A program made the position numbers and the translations under genes. The notes beneath the pieces are model-generated. The model saw only the letters and a list, made by a program, of their open reading frames with translations. It searched no databases and had not been told where the DNA came from. From contig CM065314.1 in NCBI GenBank assembly GCA_033032175.1, positions 620,001-684,000 of the forward strand: a DNA stretch of 64,000 bases, read 5' to 3'. The DNA is from Saturnia japonica. Its lineage: Eukaryota > Arthropoda > Insecta > Lepidoptera > Saturniidae. The stretch's first letter is position 1. Each line of letters opens with the position of its first letter. This document shows, in pieces, positions 1 to 10,796 of this stretch.

Positions 1-299
1 CCTTTTCATCGCAAACTACGTCAAAGTTAGCGGCAATCTCTTCGGTGTAAGTGATAAAACAATAAAGTATTTATAACTATTGACACCATGCACCCCACGG
101 TTTTTTTACAATAAAATACATTTTTTTTATTAACACTTTTCTTAATTCAAATTTATTAAAATTCATTTCCCAGTTTTTTAGTTGGATTTTATTTTAAAGC
201 GTGTTTTTTTAGTTTTTTTTAAACTATTATTTATTTATAATTTTTTAGAAGGATTTTCTATAAAAGCGTTTTATTAGTTTTTTAAACTATGTTTTTTCA

Positions 300-440
300 T
301 ATCAAAATCATGAATTAGAATCAAAATATCTTTTATTCAATTTAGGCCCCAAGAAGGCACTTATGAATGTCAAAACACTACCACCGGTTCGGAAAACATC
401 CCAGCCATCGAGAAGAACCGACAAGAAACTCGGTCGGGTT
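300..440 (-). repeat. Non-LTR retrotransposon 3' UTR fragment
   Basis: Read on the minus strand, this segment matches the 3' tail of the LINE at 6560-6990. Shared parts are a stretch beginning cgagtttctt, then ggttcttctcg, then tagtgttttgac.ttcataagtg, ending in a-rich sequence with gaataaa. It is a 5'-truncated copy without coding sequence. Confidence 0.55.
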
Positions 441-469
441 TATCAACATCTTATTATCTTTTTTAATTA

Positions 470-640
470 ACACGCTTTTATTAGCTTCACCTGTATGTAT
501 GTATGTATGTATGTAACCGACCCCTTTGAGCTCGATTTTGTCTTACTTTGAATGATCCGATTTAATTCAAACTTTGCACACCTGTCAAAAGTCGATGACA
601 ATGCAATAATCCGATCAAAGCATCCGATTATCCTAATTAG
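470..640 (-). repeat. Short interspersed repeat with (gtat)n block, copy 1
   Basis: The reverse complement of this segment aligns with 3395-3575. Both share a region around gtgtgc.aa.tt, a central aaaggggtc, a run of tac/at tetranucleotides and the ending gaagctaataaaagcgt. The tetranucleotide block here is five perfect gtat units near 494-516. The family is unidentified. Confidence 0.5.
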
Positions 641-732
641 ATTCGCCAGGATTAATTAATTTCTTTCCGCATTCTTTGCATGCGAGTAAGAGAGATAGAG
701 CTAGTGCGCGAACTACGCATGGGTGCAGTTCC

Positions 733-945
733 ACACTTACTCTTTCGGGCATGCAAGGTTGTACAGTTGATCATGCAGTCATTTATTTGGGTCCGCGATT
801 GTTTGCTGCTGGACAAGCTTATGTGGCACTAAGATCCTTGGACGGTATACGAATTGAAGAACTTGATTGCTCAAAATTAACAGGAAGAACTCCATGTAAC
901 AGTGAAGCATTGAATGAAATGATTCGATTAGGAGATAAACCATAA
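733..945 (+). pseudogene. Helitron (Pif1-like) helicase C-terminal fragment
   Basis: The frame ending in the stop at 943-945 contains the C-terminal signature of helitron Rep/helicase proteins: GCTVDHAVIYLG, then AAGQAYVAL, then RSLDGIRIEELDC and LTGRTPCN. In the family, AAGQAYVAL normally continues SRV before RSLDG; here those three residues are missing, so the copy is damaged. Nothing upstream resembles the Rep endonuclease or helicase motifs I-IV. This is only the last roughly 70 residues of a protein that is normally well over 1,000 residues long. It lies between the arms of the 64-1447 inverted repeat. Confidence 0.75.
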
Positions 946-1502
946 AATCTACAATCAGTCACAGAGTGAAAATTCATACTCATCCTCATTCTCAGTGCCG
1001 CCAACAGATTCGCTCCTATGATTATAATATTTTGTAGAGTGATTACGGATTGAAAATTCCATACTCAAGCATTAATGTGACTGACTGTATATGTAAATAA
1101 GGTTGCACCTCTATGTGTCTCGCTGTTTATATTGGCATCATAGAAATCTTTGAATATGTGTTCTTAACCAAGATACAATCGGAACACATTTGTACATATT
1201 AAGGGCGGTTGATAGTTAGCAAATCGAACTAAATAATTGATAGTTTAAAAAATTTAACTAAAAAATGAAAAATAAATAATAGTTTAAAAAAACAAAAAAA
1301 AAACACGCTTTCATAAAAAATCCAACTAAAAAACAGAAAATAAAATTTAATAAATTTGATTAAGTACAGTGTAAAAAAAATGAATGTACATTATTGTAAA
1401 AAAAGCGTGGGGTGCATAGTGTCAATAATTATAAACATTTTATTGACAGATAATGAGTAGAAGAATCATCACTTCGATAATATAATATCTTAAAAAGCGC
1501 TT

Positions 1503-1610
1503 TGAATACACCCCACGCTTTTTTTACAATAATGTACATTCATTTTTTTTACACTGTACTTGATCAAATTTATTAAATTTTATTTTAAATTGTTTTTTAC
1601 GGTATTTCAT
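1503..1610 (+). repeat. Third partial copy of the 64-245 inverted-repeat arm
   Basis: The block starting caccccacgctttttttac, followed by a tgtacatt stretch and tcaaatttattaaa, matches the left arm directly and the right arm inverted. It begins about 55 bp beyond the right arm. Confidence 0.55.
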
Positions 1611-1639
1611 TATATACAGTTATTATCATTTTTAGTAGA

Positions 1640-3230
1640 TGTACAGAGAGGGAATCACATCCAGACATCACCACCATTCACGTAATCAGCCACCCTATAA
1701 TACTCCTTCGACAATAAAACCGGCTTAACATGATTCTTGAACTTTTTATTCGGTAAATCGGTAATGTGCTTAGAAAGTTTATTATAGAATGTAACACAAC
1801 TACCTGAATTTTTTTTTTTTTACTAAGTCTAAAAGATGGAATAACTATTTTGTAGTTAGGTGTATTTAGGTATTTCTAGTATTGAAGTTGTGCCTATTAG
1901 TTACAAGTTCAAAATTATCTTCATTTTTCCGAACACACATTATATTTTCCAAGATGTATCGGGAAGGCAAAGTAAATATATTAAATTCATGAAACTTATT
2001 CCTCAATGATTCGCGTGGTCCCATAACATAAATTGCTCGAACTGCTCGTTTTTGTAATACAAATTTTGTATCTACCTCAGCTGCCGAACCCCACAGTAAA
2101 ATACCATAGGACATTAAACTGTGGAATTAAGCGAAGTAGACAAGCCTAGCAGTAGCAATATCAGTTAACTGGCGAATCTTACGCACTGCGTATGCAGCGG
2201 AGCTTAATTTTCCTGCCAAGGTTTTAATGTGAGGACCCCATTGTAATATTGCATCTAGTGTGATGCCTAAGAATACAGTATTATCAACCAAGCCTATTAT
2301 GTTCTCTACTATCTTAACGTTACTTTCAATACGTTGTACATTGGGTAAGGCAAATCTGATACATTTTGTTTTTTTTTTGCATTTAACAATTGATTATTTA
2401 AAGCAAACCATTCTGATATTTTAAATAAAGTATTATTTACATGCCTAACCTGTGAATCTTTTTTTTTCATTTCAAATATAAGTGAAGTAGCATCTGCAAA
2501 AATAACAATTTTAGCACAGTTCTTAACCATTAGGGGTAGATTATTTATATATACTAAAAACAAAAACGGCCCCAATATCGAACCCTGTGGGACGCCGATT
2601 CTAGCCAAAGATCCCGAAGAGGTTGCCCCATTAACACTTACTTTTAGACAGCTATCTGTTAAATATGACTCTAGAAAGTCAACAGAGGTACACCACACAC
2701 CATAATGTTTCACCTTAAGCATGAGCGTAGTGTGATCAACGCAGTCGAAAGCATTTGAAAGATCACAAAATACGCCGATTGCATTCTATGACTTCTCCCA
2801 TGCCTCAGATATGTGACTTAATAGCGTTGCACCAGCATCAGTTGTAGATTTTGATTTCGTGAAACCAAACTACCGCCCATCCAATATTTTATGATTATTA
2901 AAGTAATCTACTAATTACTTAAGCACAATTTTTTAAAAAATCTTACTAATCGAAGGAAGCACAGAAATTAGTGTATAATTTCCTATATTACTTCTACAGC
3001 CTGATTTAAACAATGGAACTATTTTATTTATTTTCATCATACTGGGCAAAGTTCAATTATCAATACACTGATTAAATATATGAGCCAGATATAGCGAAAT
3101 ATTAACAATTAAAGACTGAACTATCATTACTGACATTTCCAAAATGTCTTCAGTATGTTTTAAGTTTAATTGTTTACAAACTCCTATTATTTCACCTGCA
3201 CTATTAAATGTAAAATATTTTTTTTTAATT
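1640..3230 (-). pseudogene. Non-LTR retrotransposon (Jockey/CR1-group) RT remnant
   Basis: On the minus strand, 2309-2722 encodes RT palm sequence with GVPQGSILGP followed by FLVYINNL, the hallmark of chicken-repeat/Jockey-type LINE polymerases. The catalytic box reads FADAT instead of FADDT, so one catalytic Asp is lost. Frame 1866-2114 encodes the C-terminal part (YGILLWGSA, QKRAVRAI, ILENIM). Conceptual sequence then continues to about 1640 (FYNKL.KHITDLP, ending near ADYVND). Upstream, 2723-3230 still reads as fingers/palm (DLSNAFDCVDH) but is full of stops. The element is 5'-truncated and inactive. Confidence 0.8.
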
Positions 3231-3394
3231 TAAAGGTGTACTCAGATTTTCTAAGAGTGATGCTACAGCACTAGATGATGCTGTATTATTTTTTGTTACC
3301 TCTCTACTGGATTATTTGTCAAGTAAGTATCCTCCTATGAAAATTAAGGGAAGCAATGGAACTAGTTTAGGAAAACAAAAAATCGCTAATCCTG

Positions 3395-3575
3395 ATTATC
3401 CTATTAAGAATAACAGGTCTAACTATTTCAAATATCGAATTGTTATCGGTCCTTGATAAGTGTGCCAAATTTCGAGCTAATCTGACATTTTGAAAAGGGG
3501 TCAAAATCATGTTCAAAGTTTCCCTTACATACATACTAACATACGTATGAAGCTAATAAAAGCGTCTTAAAAAGT
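3395..3575 (+). repeat. Short interspersed repeat, copy 2
   Basis: This copy matches the reverse complement of 470-640, including aaaggggtc, the tacatac/atac block and the ending gaagctaataaaagcgt. No coding sequence was found. Confidence 0.5.
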
Positions 3576-3708
3576 AGAGAACATAACTCGTAAAAAAAAA
3601 ATCTTCTACTCTAGAATCCTTCGCTGCTCTCGGAATCCAACTCAGTCTCTCGAATTAAATTCCCTCTTTTTTCACTTGTTGTGTAATCTATTATTTCGTT
3701 TTACTTTT

Positions 3709-3746
3709 TCCTTATAAAACGCTAATTTCATATGTAAAGACCTTAT
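3709..3746. repeat. Solo mariner terminal repeat
   Basis: On the minus strand the segment contains aaggtctttacatatgaaat followed by tagcgtttt. This closely matches the terminal repeat of the mariner at 22200-23469. No transposase is adjacent. It is probably a solo end or a very short deletion derivative. Confidence 0.5.
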
Positions 3747-4110
3747 AAGTTATAACATTATCCAACGTAACAAAATATAACGGGTAATTATACTAAAACT
3801 TGATAGACAAACATACTAAAAGATAATAATACCTTTTGTAATATAAGGACGTGTAAGGTTACTGTTTGTTACAATTAAAGTAATTTATTCTATTTTATTT
3901 ATTTATTATTTCACAAACACAAAAATACATTTAAAGGATCGTAACTACAAATAATTATGTGATCCAAAATCAGTACTTATAAGTAAAAATGGTTCTGAGT
4001 CCGAATGCAATATTTATGAATAAATTTATATGATATATATATTATATATGGTGAGTTGAATGAAATTCGATTATATATTTTAAAAAATCATTAAAAATGG
4101 AAAATAATTA
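3747..4110. other. AT-rich intergenic, 3' of the SDR gene
   Basis: Low-complexity AT-rich DNA with several TTTATT and AATAAA hexamers on both strands. I see no gene or repeat. Confidence 0.4.
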
Positions 4111-4116
4111 ACAAGT

Positions 4117-4122
4117 TTTATT
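4117..4122 (-). terminator. Polyadenylation hexamer overlapping the SDR stop codon
   Basis: On the minus strand the coding sequence ends GAA TAA A, so an AATAAA hexamer spans the last two bases of the final Glu codon, the stop codon and one further base. If used, the 3' UTR would be only about 10-30 nt. Other hexamers downstream could be used instead. Confidence 0.4.
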
Positions 4123-4900
4123 CACGATGAGGGATTTCTTCTACCGGCTTACCGCCTTCAATCAACCAAGCTGTACCACTTTTAGCTCTTTGAAATATTT
4201 CCAAAGCTGCTTTGCCAACAACTACTACTTCTTGCCAAACAATCCCATTCAGGTATGCAAACACGTCTTTAGATATCAATTCACTTTTATTATTAGCCTC
4301 ATTTATAGCTTCTTTTATATGCGCTGTCATATTTGTATGCGTAAAACCGGGACATAATGCAATAACTCTAACTGATGTTTTCTTAAAGTTGGTTTCATGT
4401 CCCAAAGATCTTGTGAAACCTTGAACTGCGAATTTAGTCATTTGATAAACGACTCCAGCAGAAAAAACTCTATAACCAAAAATCGAAGATATATTTAAAA
4501 TTGTACCACCTAAACCACCTTTATCTGTTCGCATGTATTCATAAAATTTCAGTGACCATTCAGCTACCGAAGTTGCGTTGATGTCAATAATTCGTCTAGG
4601 TACATTTTCATCGCATATTCCAGCGCTGTTCACTAATACATCGATTCTTTTATACGTGTTAAGTATCTTTTCAAAAACATTTTCCAAATCAATTGTCACG
4701 TCACATTTTATATAAGTAGCTTTGCCAGTCCCGTATGTCTTGTTCAGTTTGTCGGCAGCTCTAGTTCCCTTTGTTTCATTGATATCGATTAAAATAACAA
4801 GTTCTGCATCTGCCTGTAAGTACTTATCTGCTATATCGTATCCAATACCGTCTGCACCCCCAGTTATAATAATCCTTTTGTTTTTAATATCGTACTCCAT
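4118..4900 (-). CDS. Short-chain dehydrogenase/reductase, 15-PGDH/ADH-like (SDR copy 1)
   Basis: A 260-residue classical SDR, predicted to be a cytosolic NAD(H)-dependent oxidoreductase of an alcohol or hydroxy-lipid; the substrate cannot be told from sequence. Visible motifs are TGGADGIG at residues 13-20 (dinucleotide loop), Asp39 ending beta-2 (favours NAD over NADP), NSAG at 91-94, Asn108, Ser139, Tyr152 and Lys156 (catalytic tetrad, YQMTK), and PGFT after beta-6. Length is normal for the family and the frame is uninterrupted and intronless. The start codon is the first ATG downstream of a TATA-like box and gives the correct spacing to the glycine motif. It is a close paralogue of 18146-18928. 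The N-terminal 140 residues are nearly the same, while the region after PGFT differs strongly. Family assignment is firm; the 15-hydroxyprostaglandin-dehydrogenase-like label is by general resemblance. Confidence 0.93.
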   Translation of the reverse strand: MEYDIKNKRIIITGGADGIGYDIADKYLQADAELVILIDINETKGTRAADKLNKTYGTGKATYIKCDVTIDLENVFEKILNTYKRIDVLVNSAGICDENVPRRIIDINATSVAEWSLKFYEYMRTDKGGLGGTILNISSIFGYRVFSAGVVYQMTKFAVQGFTRSLGHETNFKKTSVRVIALCPGFTHTNMTAHIKEAINEANNKSELISKDVFAYLNGIVWQEVVVVGKAALEIFQRAKSGTAWLIEGGKPVEEIPHRE

Positions 4901-5000
4901 AGCTGATTTAGAGCTTTAAACTGGTTTATTTTGACTTTAATAAATTTTGTTCTTTGTCTGCTATAAATGTACACTGCATTCTGTCTCGAGAGTCGAGTGC

Positions 5001-5012
5001 CTTTTTATTATG
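5001..5012 (-). promoter_or_regulatory. TATA-like element of SDR copy 1
   Basis: On the minus strand the sequence reads cataataaaaag followed by gcactcga, about 100 bp upstream of the ATG at 4900. The same arrangement (a tataaaaag box followed by acactcgag) stands at the equivalent place before the paralogue at 18928, so the duplicated block included the promoter. Confidence 0.5.
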
Positions 5013-5159
5013 GAGCGATCTATGGTATGTTTACAGTAGCGATACTTTAAACAACGAGCAATAAAAGCAAAAGGTCATTCTTTGAACCTTTATATTGTCA
5101 ATCTATTGATTACGTCTTATAATGCTATTTAACAAGTAACACGTGCATGAAAGTCACGT

Positions 5160-5530
5160 TAAGGAGGAGAAATTATCTATTGAGTGGCACTCAGAATAAA
5201 CTCAATAAATTATTAAACTAAAAAAATACGTTATTAGATATGTGGTAAAAATGAGGCTGCAGTAAGCTCTTAAGATCAGATGGACAGTAAGTCTGTTTGT
5301 CTCATACCTATTTACCTTATGAGTTAACCGCGAAAGAAAATAATGTGACAGGTCCGTTAAAGTGACTCTATTGATTTGTCGCATTTCGGTATCAGGTAGT
5401 GTATATCCAGCTGCTGAGTCAGCATGGTAGCGGTGACCATCGATGGGTTGTCGTTGATGTTTTTGGATTATACCGTGCTTACCATCAAGTACAGTGCTTT
5501 CACGGAGTTCTCTTACCATGTTACTATAAA
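5160..5530. repeat. Interspersed repeat with the 'ggtgaccatcgatgg' core
   Basis: The core gtagcggtgaccatcgatgg and the following gtgcttaccatcaagtac recur, diverged, at about 52540-52660, 55640-55760 (inverted) and 58740-58830. The family is unidentified. The 105-residue minus-strand reading frame across this copy (5202-5519) is best explained as repeat sequence rather than a gene. Confidence 0.5.
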
Positions 5531-6560
5531 AAATATGATTTAGTTAAAAGTAGGGGAACTATAGATTTCTCCTAATTCGTTACCATTAAGTGATGTGTTT
5601 GAGCTCGTGTTATCTTTATCATGGCTATTATTTACCATTCTTAACTGATGTACTTTACTAATGTTATAATATACTATATTTATGAACAATAATAGCTGTT
5701 TGTAAGAGAGCATATCCGCGATAGTTTCAAAGTCGCCTCTAAATCAGAGAAACTATCATCTCATCTTTTTCTTCTTTGATTTAAAAGCTCAGTTCTCGTC
5801 TGTTAAGCAGTTAGCACTTTTCCTTATGTTCTGTCTTTCTTTTGCTCTCTTGATATGACAAGACTCCCACTTTATCCTTCACTTGTTGCAATAAGCTTCG
5901 TCTAGGTTTTCGTCATCTTCGCTTTCCTTCAATTTTTTCTTCCAAAATTGTTTTAAAGAATCTGTCATTCTGTATCAAGTGTCCAATCATCTTTCCTTTT
6001 CTGTTATCTATGTTCCTCAAAAACTTTCTTTCCTCGTCAACCATTTTCTGCAGTTGTGAAGTGAAAGAAGGAAGGAAGCGTTAAGAATAGTTGACGAGAA
6101 TGTATGTAAGCTAAATTTGCACGAAATAAATGTTACCTTATTTTTTGTGATGCTAAAATATTTATATTTCTCGTTCCCTCTATTGAACTGTTAGTGATTA
6201 CATCAACTTAACAGTGACGAATAATATTATACGAGCTCTGTTTGCACAACTTACCTAGCTAACAGCCACTTAGTGTGTGCATGAATATATAATTTAATAA
6301 CATCTATTGTTTGTAACATTATAAAACTAATGAAACCATCGTATAAGGACATACAGGACTATAAAAGGTTAACCTAAGGTCAAATTAAACTGATGAAATT
6401 TAAAAATAAATTGAAAACAAGTTCAATAGTAAAACGAACATAATCCAAATCAAAATAACATACCATGCGCCGCACACAAATTTTGTTAGTGTAGTACGGA
6501 CAGCGCGTTGCTCATCTATAGTACTATGCTCGTCTACAGTATAATTGAGTTTGAATCCCT
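5531..6560. other. Intergenic, probably old repeat debris
   Basis: No convincing coding frame. The part at 5700-6060 is richer in C and T than its surroundings and has a repeat-like look, but I could not match it to another copy in the window. The rest is AT-rich. Confidence 0.3.
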
Positions 6561-6990
6561 ACATTTTGTTAAAGATCAGCACAATGTTAATACTAGAAAT
6601 AGAGACAAATTAGTTGTACCGTGTTTAGTTGACTTAGTAAGACTAATAAAAGTTTTTTAGGTAATAGTGTTAGGTTCTATTACAAGATCCCGAAGCACAT
6701 TACTGACAAGTTCAAGGACCATGTCAAGCAAGTTTTACTGTCAAAAGGTTATTATAAGGTAGATCATTATGTGAATGATAGTGATGTCTGGAAGTGACTC
6801 CCTCGCTGTGCATCCACTAAATTATTATTATTATTGTACCTAATATATGAACACTTGTAAAGTTGAAAAAAAGTCGAGTTTCTTACCGGTTCTTCTCGAT
6901 TACTTGGATATATACCAAACCAGCAGTATTGTTTTGACGTTCATAAGTGTCTTCTTTTAGGGCCTAAATTGAATAAAGATTTTTTTGATT
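6560..6990 (+). pseudogene. LINE 3' end: RT C-terminus plus 3' UTR
   Basis: Conceptual translation over 6560-6799 gives DQHNVNTRNRDKLVVPC, then IPKHITDKFKDHVKQVLLSK and GYYKVDHYVNDSD before a stop. This is the same family as the minus-strand LINE at 1640-3230, with one frame change near 6655. The 3' UTR follows to about 6990 and ends with a gaataaagattttttgattc tail. It is 5'-truncated, as expected for target-primed reverse transcription. Confidence 0.7.
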
Positions 6991-8842
6991 CTGATTTTGC
7001 ATTGAGCCTGATTGCTCGGTGAGGAAAACATCGTAATGAAACCATAGCAAAATGGTAGGGCATTTTTTAACGCTCGCCTGGCTAGCAGCACCCTTAAATT
7101 GAAAATCTTTCGCCCAGCACCGATAAGTGTGTTTCGGCAGATGCACTTGAGAGCCATGTTAGCATGTTAGCATATTGGATCATCATATCAGGATGAAAAT
7201 ATGACAGTGGCTAAACACTAAACCTATAGAAATTTAAAAAAAACTTTTAACACGTGCGGTTAGTTACGTAGCAGACAGAGACAGGTATAGTTACCATCTA
7301 ACGTCACTCTACTTGACCTTCGGCTCGGTAATCGATTCTTTATATGATATACATATCGTAGATCAATCCAGACGAGGATGCGTCCCACATACTAAAAGGT
7401 GGTATGTCTACTTGTGACCACGGTTATCGATTATATATGACATGATTCTTACACTATAACATCCACTTTTAAAGTGTGCAATAATTGTGCTAGATTAGAC
7501 TGCACAGACCCTAATTCACTACTTCTGCTGTTCTGGCTTGAAGCAGTAATTTTCAGTTGTGTTCCAGGTCGAAGAGTGTGGTCGGGCCGTCTACTAGCAG
7601 TACATAAACACGGAGCATTTTAACTCGGTTTTGAGGAGTGGATATCCAAATATACATCCGGGCCTTTGTTTAATCAGCTTCTATCTACGCATACTTCATT
7701 ACCCCGTATCTTTATTTCTTATCAAAATTTAAAACGTCGCAATTACACCACTCTATAAATCATATAGATGCATATAAATAATTTTTATCTAAATTTGCTA
7801 TTTTATTATTACACCATATGAGTTATATTTAATTACAATAATTTAATCTTTTTACAGTTGTTAAATTAACATTGTTTCGGTCTCATTTTCTACAAGGTTA
7901 GCCTTTTTCGCCTTTCACTTAAACGGATTCTTCCCGCCTTTTTTTCAAATTTTATTTAATAACTTTATTTTTATAAACAGTTAATATCCAGTGAACAATA
8001 ATGCTTTATAGTACGTCTGTTTCTAGCAATTAAATAAAAATCTTGGTAAACACCAAACAACAACGTCTATCATAAAAAATTTAGAGCGAATATATATTTT
8101 TAATTATTTTAAACATTTAAAAATTACGTTAACATCTATCTAAAAAAAAATAAAAAATCATAATAAAACCCAGTCTTCAATTATTAATATAAATGCTTAC
8201 AGAAAATATACTAAAGTGTGACAATAAATATCAAATCATTCTCATGATAATTTAAACCAAGCCGTACAGCGCTATCTATGAATACTCCTGGGAAAAAACA
8301 CTTCTTTTTGAAAATTATATAAAGATAAAATAATCTGGATTAATTTGGTATCTTTACACTTTGTTTCACTAAATATTTTAAATTTATTCCAAAATTACAT
8401 ACACACATTATTTTTTATATGTAAATAGCCTAAACGCAATTTATAGTCTATACAAATTTCCATACGTATTAAAATGCATTCTAAATGACCTTCAGACGAT
8501 AAACTACAATCATACAAAATTTCATTAAATTGGGTCAAATAGTTTTTGCGTGGTTGGCGTTCTAACATACCGACAGAGACAAATATTTCAAAAACTATTG
8601 AAATGTGATATGTCCATGATTCTAAACTCCCCGTATTATTTTTTCTCAAATATCTTCAATGTACAGAATTTGACTCTTTACTGTTTTCTTTTTAAGTAGA
8701 TTTAGAATGTTTAGAGTATAGGTTATATATTTAGCAACCGACACGTGGTTAAATAAGAGAAATCAAAAGATCTTAACAAAATGTAATAAGTAAAATTACA
8801 ATATTATGTGAGATGTCACGTAATTATATAATATTATACTAG
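6991..8842. other. Intergenic, nothing recognised
   Basis: AT-rich. The small minus-strand frames here (for example 8395-8649, 84 residues) show no family motif and no codon bias that would support a gene. Confidence 0.35.
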
Positions 8843-9200
8843 CGATCTAGCTCAACTAGCTTGAAATTCGACCTGCGACTTTTTTAAAATAGACTATTTT
8901 CTGTTTGACATTTGCAGTATTCATGAACCTAAACAATGAATATTATATCACTTGCTGTCACTTTTCATTGAGTGACAATGTCAATATTTTGGAGGGTCTA
9001 AGTTCAATGGCACTGCTCGGTTTAGGATTCGCAGTATTCATTAATTAATTTAATATATTAGTAACAGATATTATAGATAAATTTCAGTGTTCTGCACTCC
9101 TTCTCCATATAAACTTTAACCATGCCAAATCTCACAGTCTTCCGTGCACGCAATACGCTTAAAAAGGGGTAGAAAGCTATTGCTTCACGTATTAATATAT
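8843..9200 (+). repeat. Repeat family Y, copy 1
   Basis: Matches 20647-20945 and 56243-56575 in the same orientation. Landmarks are gaaattcgacctgcga, tagactattttctgtttgac, gtgacaatgtcaatattttg and the near-identical block ctccatataaactttaacca followed by tcttccgtgcacg. About 330 bp long and non-coding. The first portion contains a gtgacaatgtcaat hairpin. Confidence 0.65.
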
Positions 9201-9399
9201 AGATTATTAACTTTTAGGACTTCATACCTGTTTATTGTAAAAAGAAACTACAGATTTACTGTTCGTAAGTAAAGCAGTGTGCTTTTATAAATAAAAAAAA
9301 ATTTCACATCCATCAGATCAGCAAACTGATAATGATAATAAACACGATTACGTAAAACATTTCTATTGGTATTCATATCACTATCGGTTTTAATCGTTT

Positions 9400-10117
9400 T
9401 ATTTATTTATTGACTAGTCACCCAGCTCAGCTTCGCACGGGTATAACTAACAAAGTGGCGTATTTTATGTTTATTAAAGCATGCGGTTTGCTTACGAGAC
9501 GCAATTCATCATAGATGCGGAGTATCAGCCAAACGTTTCGCTACAAGTGATTATTTGGTTGCGTGTAATTTTGAATGTATGATATCTCCTATGGTATTCA
9601 TTTAAATGTAATTATGTACTAGCTATTTTTAATTTACATTAAATACCGAAGGTAGCTAATATATTTATGTGGATAAGGATTAATAGTGTTAACGCGCAAT
9701 AGCCAGCACGAAGCGTACTGGCCGTTGAGAAAAAGAAAAATATTTGGTTTAAGAATATCGAATATTTCGTTTGGTCATTGTCACATTTTTTCCTTACTAG
9801 CAATTGCATGGATTTCATTTTTATAGTTTTTTCTTCAAATATTTTGCAATTAAACGCATATTCAGGCAAATATATTCTATAATTCAGTAGTCATAGTGCT
9901 CAGAAACAGAGCATCAACAAGCCGCATCGGAGATTCCATTATATTCACTAACAAACACTTTATTGGAGAAAATAACTTCGGAAATAACCTAATATTTTTA
10001 ATTAATAGGTATTTTAAAAATAATAATGGTTACCGTACGTCAAACTTAGGATATAAACATATGCCATCGCCGACTTTTCTCTGGGCTTTTCGAAATGACC
10101 GTGAAAACCGTATAAAT
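9400..10117. repeat. Degraded interspersed repeat
   Basis: Begins near a block reading cccagctcagcttcgcacgg, a phrase typical of lepidopteran non-LTR or SINE-like repeats, and continues to the tandem duplication at 10118. The 79-residue plus frame at 9896-10135 and the 76-residue minus frame at 9639-9869 have no recognised homologue and are probably repeat sequence. Confidence 0.35.
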
Positions 10118-10279
10118 ATCCGTTGTGTGGCTTAAAAGAAGTACCTACCTAAGCAAACAAACAAACAGATGTAGATAGGGACTTTATTTTAAACTATGAT
10201 CCGTTGTGTGGCTTAAAAGAAGTACCTACCTAAGCAAACAAACAAACAGATGTAGATAGGGACTTTATTTTAAACTATG
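10118..10279. repeat. Two-copy 81-bp perfect tandem duplication
   Basis: Copy 1 at 10118-10198 and copy 2 at 10199-10279 are identical by eye. Each begins atccgttgtgtggcttaaaa, contains (aaac)n and ends at aaactatg. Its perfection suggests a recent slippage or replication event. Confidence 0.9.
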
Positions 10280-10325
10280 TATAGATATAGATAAAATAAT
10301 ATTTCCATGCTAAACAATCTAACAT

Positions 10326-10552
10326 GTGACAACTCTGTTTTTTTCATAACCATGACAACCGTCTCACGGAGGTCTTATGCCCGTTTTTTTTAAATAAATC
10401 ACACCGCTCTCTCCTCGCCCCGCACCTCTCCTCTCCTCACCCCGCACCACATCGCTCTTCTCCACTCCTCTCTTCTTTCCCACTCACACCTCTGCCCGTC
10501 TCGCTCTACACTCACCACACCTCACCGCCCGTCATTTAAAATACTTGCGTTA
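10326..10552 (+). repeat. Left inverted repeat of the gypsy-pol element
   Basis: About 227 bp, imperfectly complementary to 13611-13838. The middle is strongly pyrimidine-rich on the plus strand (ctctcctcgccccgcacctc and similar). The outermost match is near ctctgtt. Confidence 0.75.
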
Positions 10553-10710
10553 TTATATTAGTTTTGAAAACTAAGGTTCCAGTTGTTGTCGTGTTTAAAA
10601 GATGTGTAGCGACATCTCTCGCCAAAACTGACGCATCTACATAGCGACATCTATCGAGCCGCATACGACGCATCCTACATCGCGCTATAGAAATTAACTC
10701 AATCGTTGAG

Positions 10711-10718
10711 TATATATA
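10711..10718 (+). promoter_or_regulatory. TATA-like box ahead of the inverted-repeat-flanked pol
   Basis: tatatata stands 79 bp before the ATG at 10797, just inside the left inverted repeat. The spacing would suit a start site near 10740, at the GC-rich leader beginning cgtcggggcagc. Inferred from sequence only. Confidence 0.35.
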
Positions 10719-10796
10719 CAAGAACCCGACTATAACCGTCGGGGCAGCTGCCCGCCAGACATAGCACCCGTCTGGCCGGAGGATCCTCCCTTTTCT

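Larger units (their letters stand above)
64..1447. repeat. Inverted repeat pair (foldback-like) enclosing older repeats
   Basis: The arm at about 64-245 reappears reverse-complemented at about 1265-1447. Shared landmarks are a block reading caccccacg followed by a T run, then aaatttattaaa, then gttttttagttggatttt. The arms are imperfect and about 180 bp long, with about 1 kb between them. A third partial copy, in the orientation of the left arm, lies at about 1503-1610. The interior holds a LINE 3' tail, a gtat microsatellite repeat and a helitron helicase scrap. I see no transposase. It may be a foldback or MITE-type element, or two copies of one repeat in opposite orientation. Confidence 0.6.

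Noticed and set aside
5202..5519. 105-residue minus-strand reading frame
   Set aside because: It lies on an interspersed repeat with diverged copies at 52540, 55640 and 58740 and has no protein motif.
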